Source: an uncultured Christensenella sp. (GTDB taxonomy: Bacteria; Bacillota; Clostridia; Christensenellales; Borkfalkiaceae). From it: 23,257 bases of DNA. Positions 22,220 through 23,257 of the stretch are shown here, piece after piece. Positions within the stretch are counted from its first letter, which is position 1, and every line of letters starts with the position of its first letter. A program made the translations under genes and the position numbers. Where the stretch lies: NCBI GenBank assembly GCA_910579705.1, contig CAJTUI010000017.1, positions 1-23,257 of the forward strand, read 5' to 3'. The notes below the pieces were generated by a model. It was not told where the DNA came from. It did no database searches and saw only the letters and a program-made list of their open reading frames with translations.

Positions 22220-23078
22220 TATTACCTCCAAAATCGCTTTCGCATATTTCTATCCCACACATAAAGCGCACGGTAATCTTACCGTCGGCTTTGACGATTA
22301 TTCGTTCAATTATTTTTCGCAAAAAGTTTTTTTGCAAATATTCGCTTTCTTGCAATAGTTGTTCTGTAATATACTCGCCCACCGCATTTTTTCCGTTATA
22401 GCTGCAAGCCGCAAATTTTAACGAAGCGCACTCCATAATAAGTTTTTTGCCCGCGTTAAAACTCGGTGTTTTCTCGTTCATATATCTTCCTATCTCGTTT
22501 GTGTAGCGCATAAGCTCCTGCGTTTTCGTATAGGTAGGCTTTTCAGTTTCCAAAAACAGTAACTGTGGATTGTCTTTAATATAGTATAGGACTTTTATAA
22601 TACCGCCGGAAATACTCTTGTCGTCAATATATTTTTCGCACTTACAACCATTCTCGCAATGCCATTTTTCCCGTGTTCCCCAAGCAACTCGGCGATGCAA
22701 TGCTTTTCCACAACTGCCGCAATAAACTATGCCTTTGAGATATTCTACGAATTCGGACTGTTTTTCTTTTTTATGTCCCTTGGCTTCCTTTCGACTGTTT
22801 GCCTTTTCAAATGTATTTGCGTCGATGATAATGGGATAATTTTTCTCGCCTATATATTTTTTGTTTTGAATAATACGCACGACGGTATTCTTATTCCAAT
22901 TACTTCTGCCCTCAAAAAAGACAATTCCGCGCTCGGATAAATCAATAGCTATTTCTTTGAGAATTTTTCCGCTCAAATAAGCATTAAATATCTCTTTTAC
23001 GATTTCGGCTTCACTTGGAATAACCGTTATTGCTCCATTCTCTATTCCGTATCCGTAACTAATCATTCGGTTTGCCAT
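22203..23078 (-). CDS. Serine-recombinase-like protein without catalytic domain (291 aa)
   Basis: The ATG at 23078 has GAGG 5 bases upstream; the ATG at 23093 lacks such a site. The product starts directly in the DNA-binding 'recombinase' domain (MANRMISYGYGIENGAIT, EIVKEIFNAYLSGK, NTVVRIIQNKKYIGE), has a zinc ribbon (CGSCGKAL, HCENGC) and the usual closing strands (KIIERIIVKADGKITVRF). The N-terminal resolvase domain with the Ser nucleophile is missing altogether, not interrupted, so this looks like a settled form. It overlaps both neighbours by about 20 bases. It may bind the attachment site as a partner or directionality factor for the catalytic recombinases; that role is inference. Confidence 0.85.
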   Translation of the reverse strand: MANRMISYGYGIENGAITVIPSEAEIVKEIFNAYLSGKILKEIAIDLSERGIVFFEGRSNWNKNTVVRIIQNKKYIGEKNYPIIIDANTFEKANSRKEAKGHKKEKQSEFVEYLKGIVYCGSCGKALHRRVAWGTREKWHCENGCKCEKYIDDKSISGGIIKVLYYIKDNPQLLFLETEKPTYTKTQELMRYTNEIGRYMNEKTPSFNAGKKLIMECASLKFAACSYNGKNAVGEYITEQLLQESEYLQKNFLRKIIERIIVKADGKITVRFMCGIEICESDFGGNNGSAS

Positions 23079-23256
23079 AACCACCTCGCACATATATCTT
23101 TAATTCCAAATCGCATTTCAATTTGAACGTCAACGCGCCGTCATCTTCCGCATAAACGATTTTTATTATACGCATAAAAATATTCTCATCTAATTCGGTC
23201 ATATATTCCACGCTGTCGGCAAGGAAGCGTTTTAGTTCTCGTAACTTTTCAATGCA
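23059..23256 (-). CDS. C-terminal end of a third serine recombinase (partial, 5' end outside window)
   Basis: On the minus strand an open frame from the window edge reads IEKLRELKRFLADSVEY, then MRIIKIVYAEDDGALTFKLK, and stops at 23059-23061. The 'IIKIVYAEDDGALTFKL' pattern is the closing beta-hairpin of large serine recombinases. It overlaps the start of the catalytic-less gene by 20 bases, giving three recombinase-type genes in one overlapping operon. The rest lies right of the window. Confidence 0.65.
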   Translation of the reverse strand, partial: CIEKLRELKRFLADSVEYMTELDENIFMRIIKIVYAEDDGALTFKLKCDLELKIYVRGGYGKPND

Positions 23257-23257
23257 C

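Overview
The window looks like an accessory stretch of a Gram-positive, Clostridia-type chromosome, probably an uncultured gut anaerobe. The grounds are purine-rich ribosome-binding sites (GGAGG, AAGGAG), sigma-A-type promoters with 17-18 bp spacers, intrinsic terminators, a BspA-type leucine-rich-repeat fragment, large serine recombinases and secreted or lipoprotein enzymes aimed at host glycoproteins. The species cannot be fixed from this sequence. Base composition is patchy. Positions 10100-12060 are very AT-rich, while the two lipoprotein genes at 13847-19377 are clearly GC-richer, which points to segments of different history.

Layout: (1) 1-570 holds the C-terminal end of a large serine recombinase (+) and a truncated BspA-like fragment (-). 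(2) 572-10096 (-) is one 3174-aa surface protein: signal segment, beta-helix, Ig/MBG-like repeats with a ~490-aa module present twice, membrane segments near the C-terminus, a Glu-Pro tract, a predicted cytoplasmic domain and, last, a domain that reads like the C-terminal part of ribosomal protein uL15. Its upstream region (10097-10530) has a good promoter, an inverted repeat touching the -35 box, an early terminator and mutually exclusive hairpins, so transcription attenuation is plausible. (3) 10560-11300 holds a decayed IS3-family transposase and a short membrane-protein fragment. (4) 11462-12055 (+) is an XRE regulator with three membrane helices. (5) 12056-13670 looks like a relic of a rolling-circle replicon: two long GC-rich hairpins, a promoter, a structured ~250-nt leader with a nick-site-like hairpin and a strong terminator, a 47-aa ORF, and an HUH Rep protein lacking its C-terminal catalytic tyrosine region. 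(6) 13847-17707 and 18340-19377 (+) are two independently promoted lipoproteins, an M60/enhancin-like metalloprotease with carbohydrate-binding domains and a calcineurin-like phosphoesterase; between them lies a scar of two gene fragments. (7) 19646-20215 (-) is a GNAT acetyltransferase preceded by a ~200-bp array of hairpins. (8) 20585-23256 (-) is a cluster of three overlapping serine-recombinase genes, the middle one without a catalytic domain and the third cut by the window edge.

Taken together, this reads as a boundary zone between integrated elements, carrying adhesion and host-glycan functions. The surface protein with a uL15-like tail, the leader of its gene, the Rep-linked structured region and the multi-hairpin element before the acetyltransferase are the parts most worth a second look. 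All functional calls come from motif recognition by eye; no database search was run.
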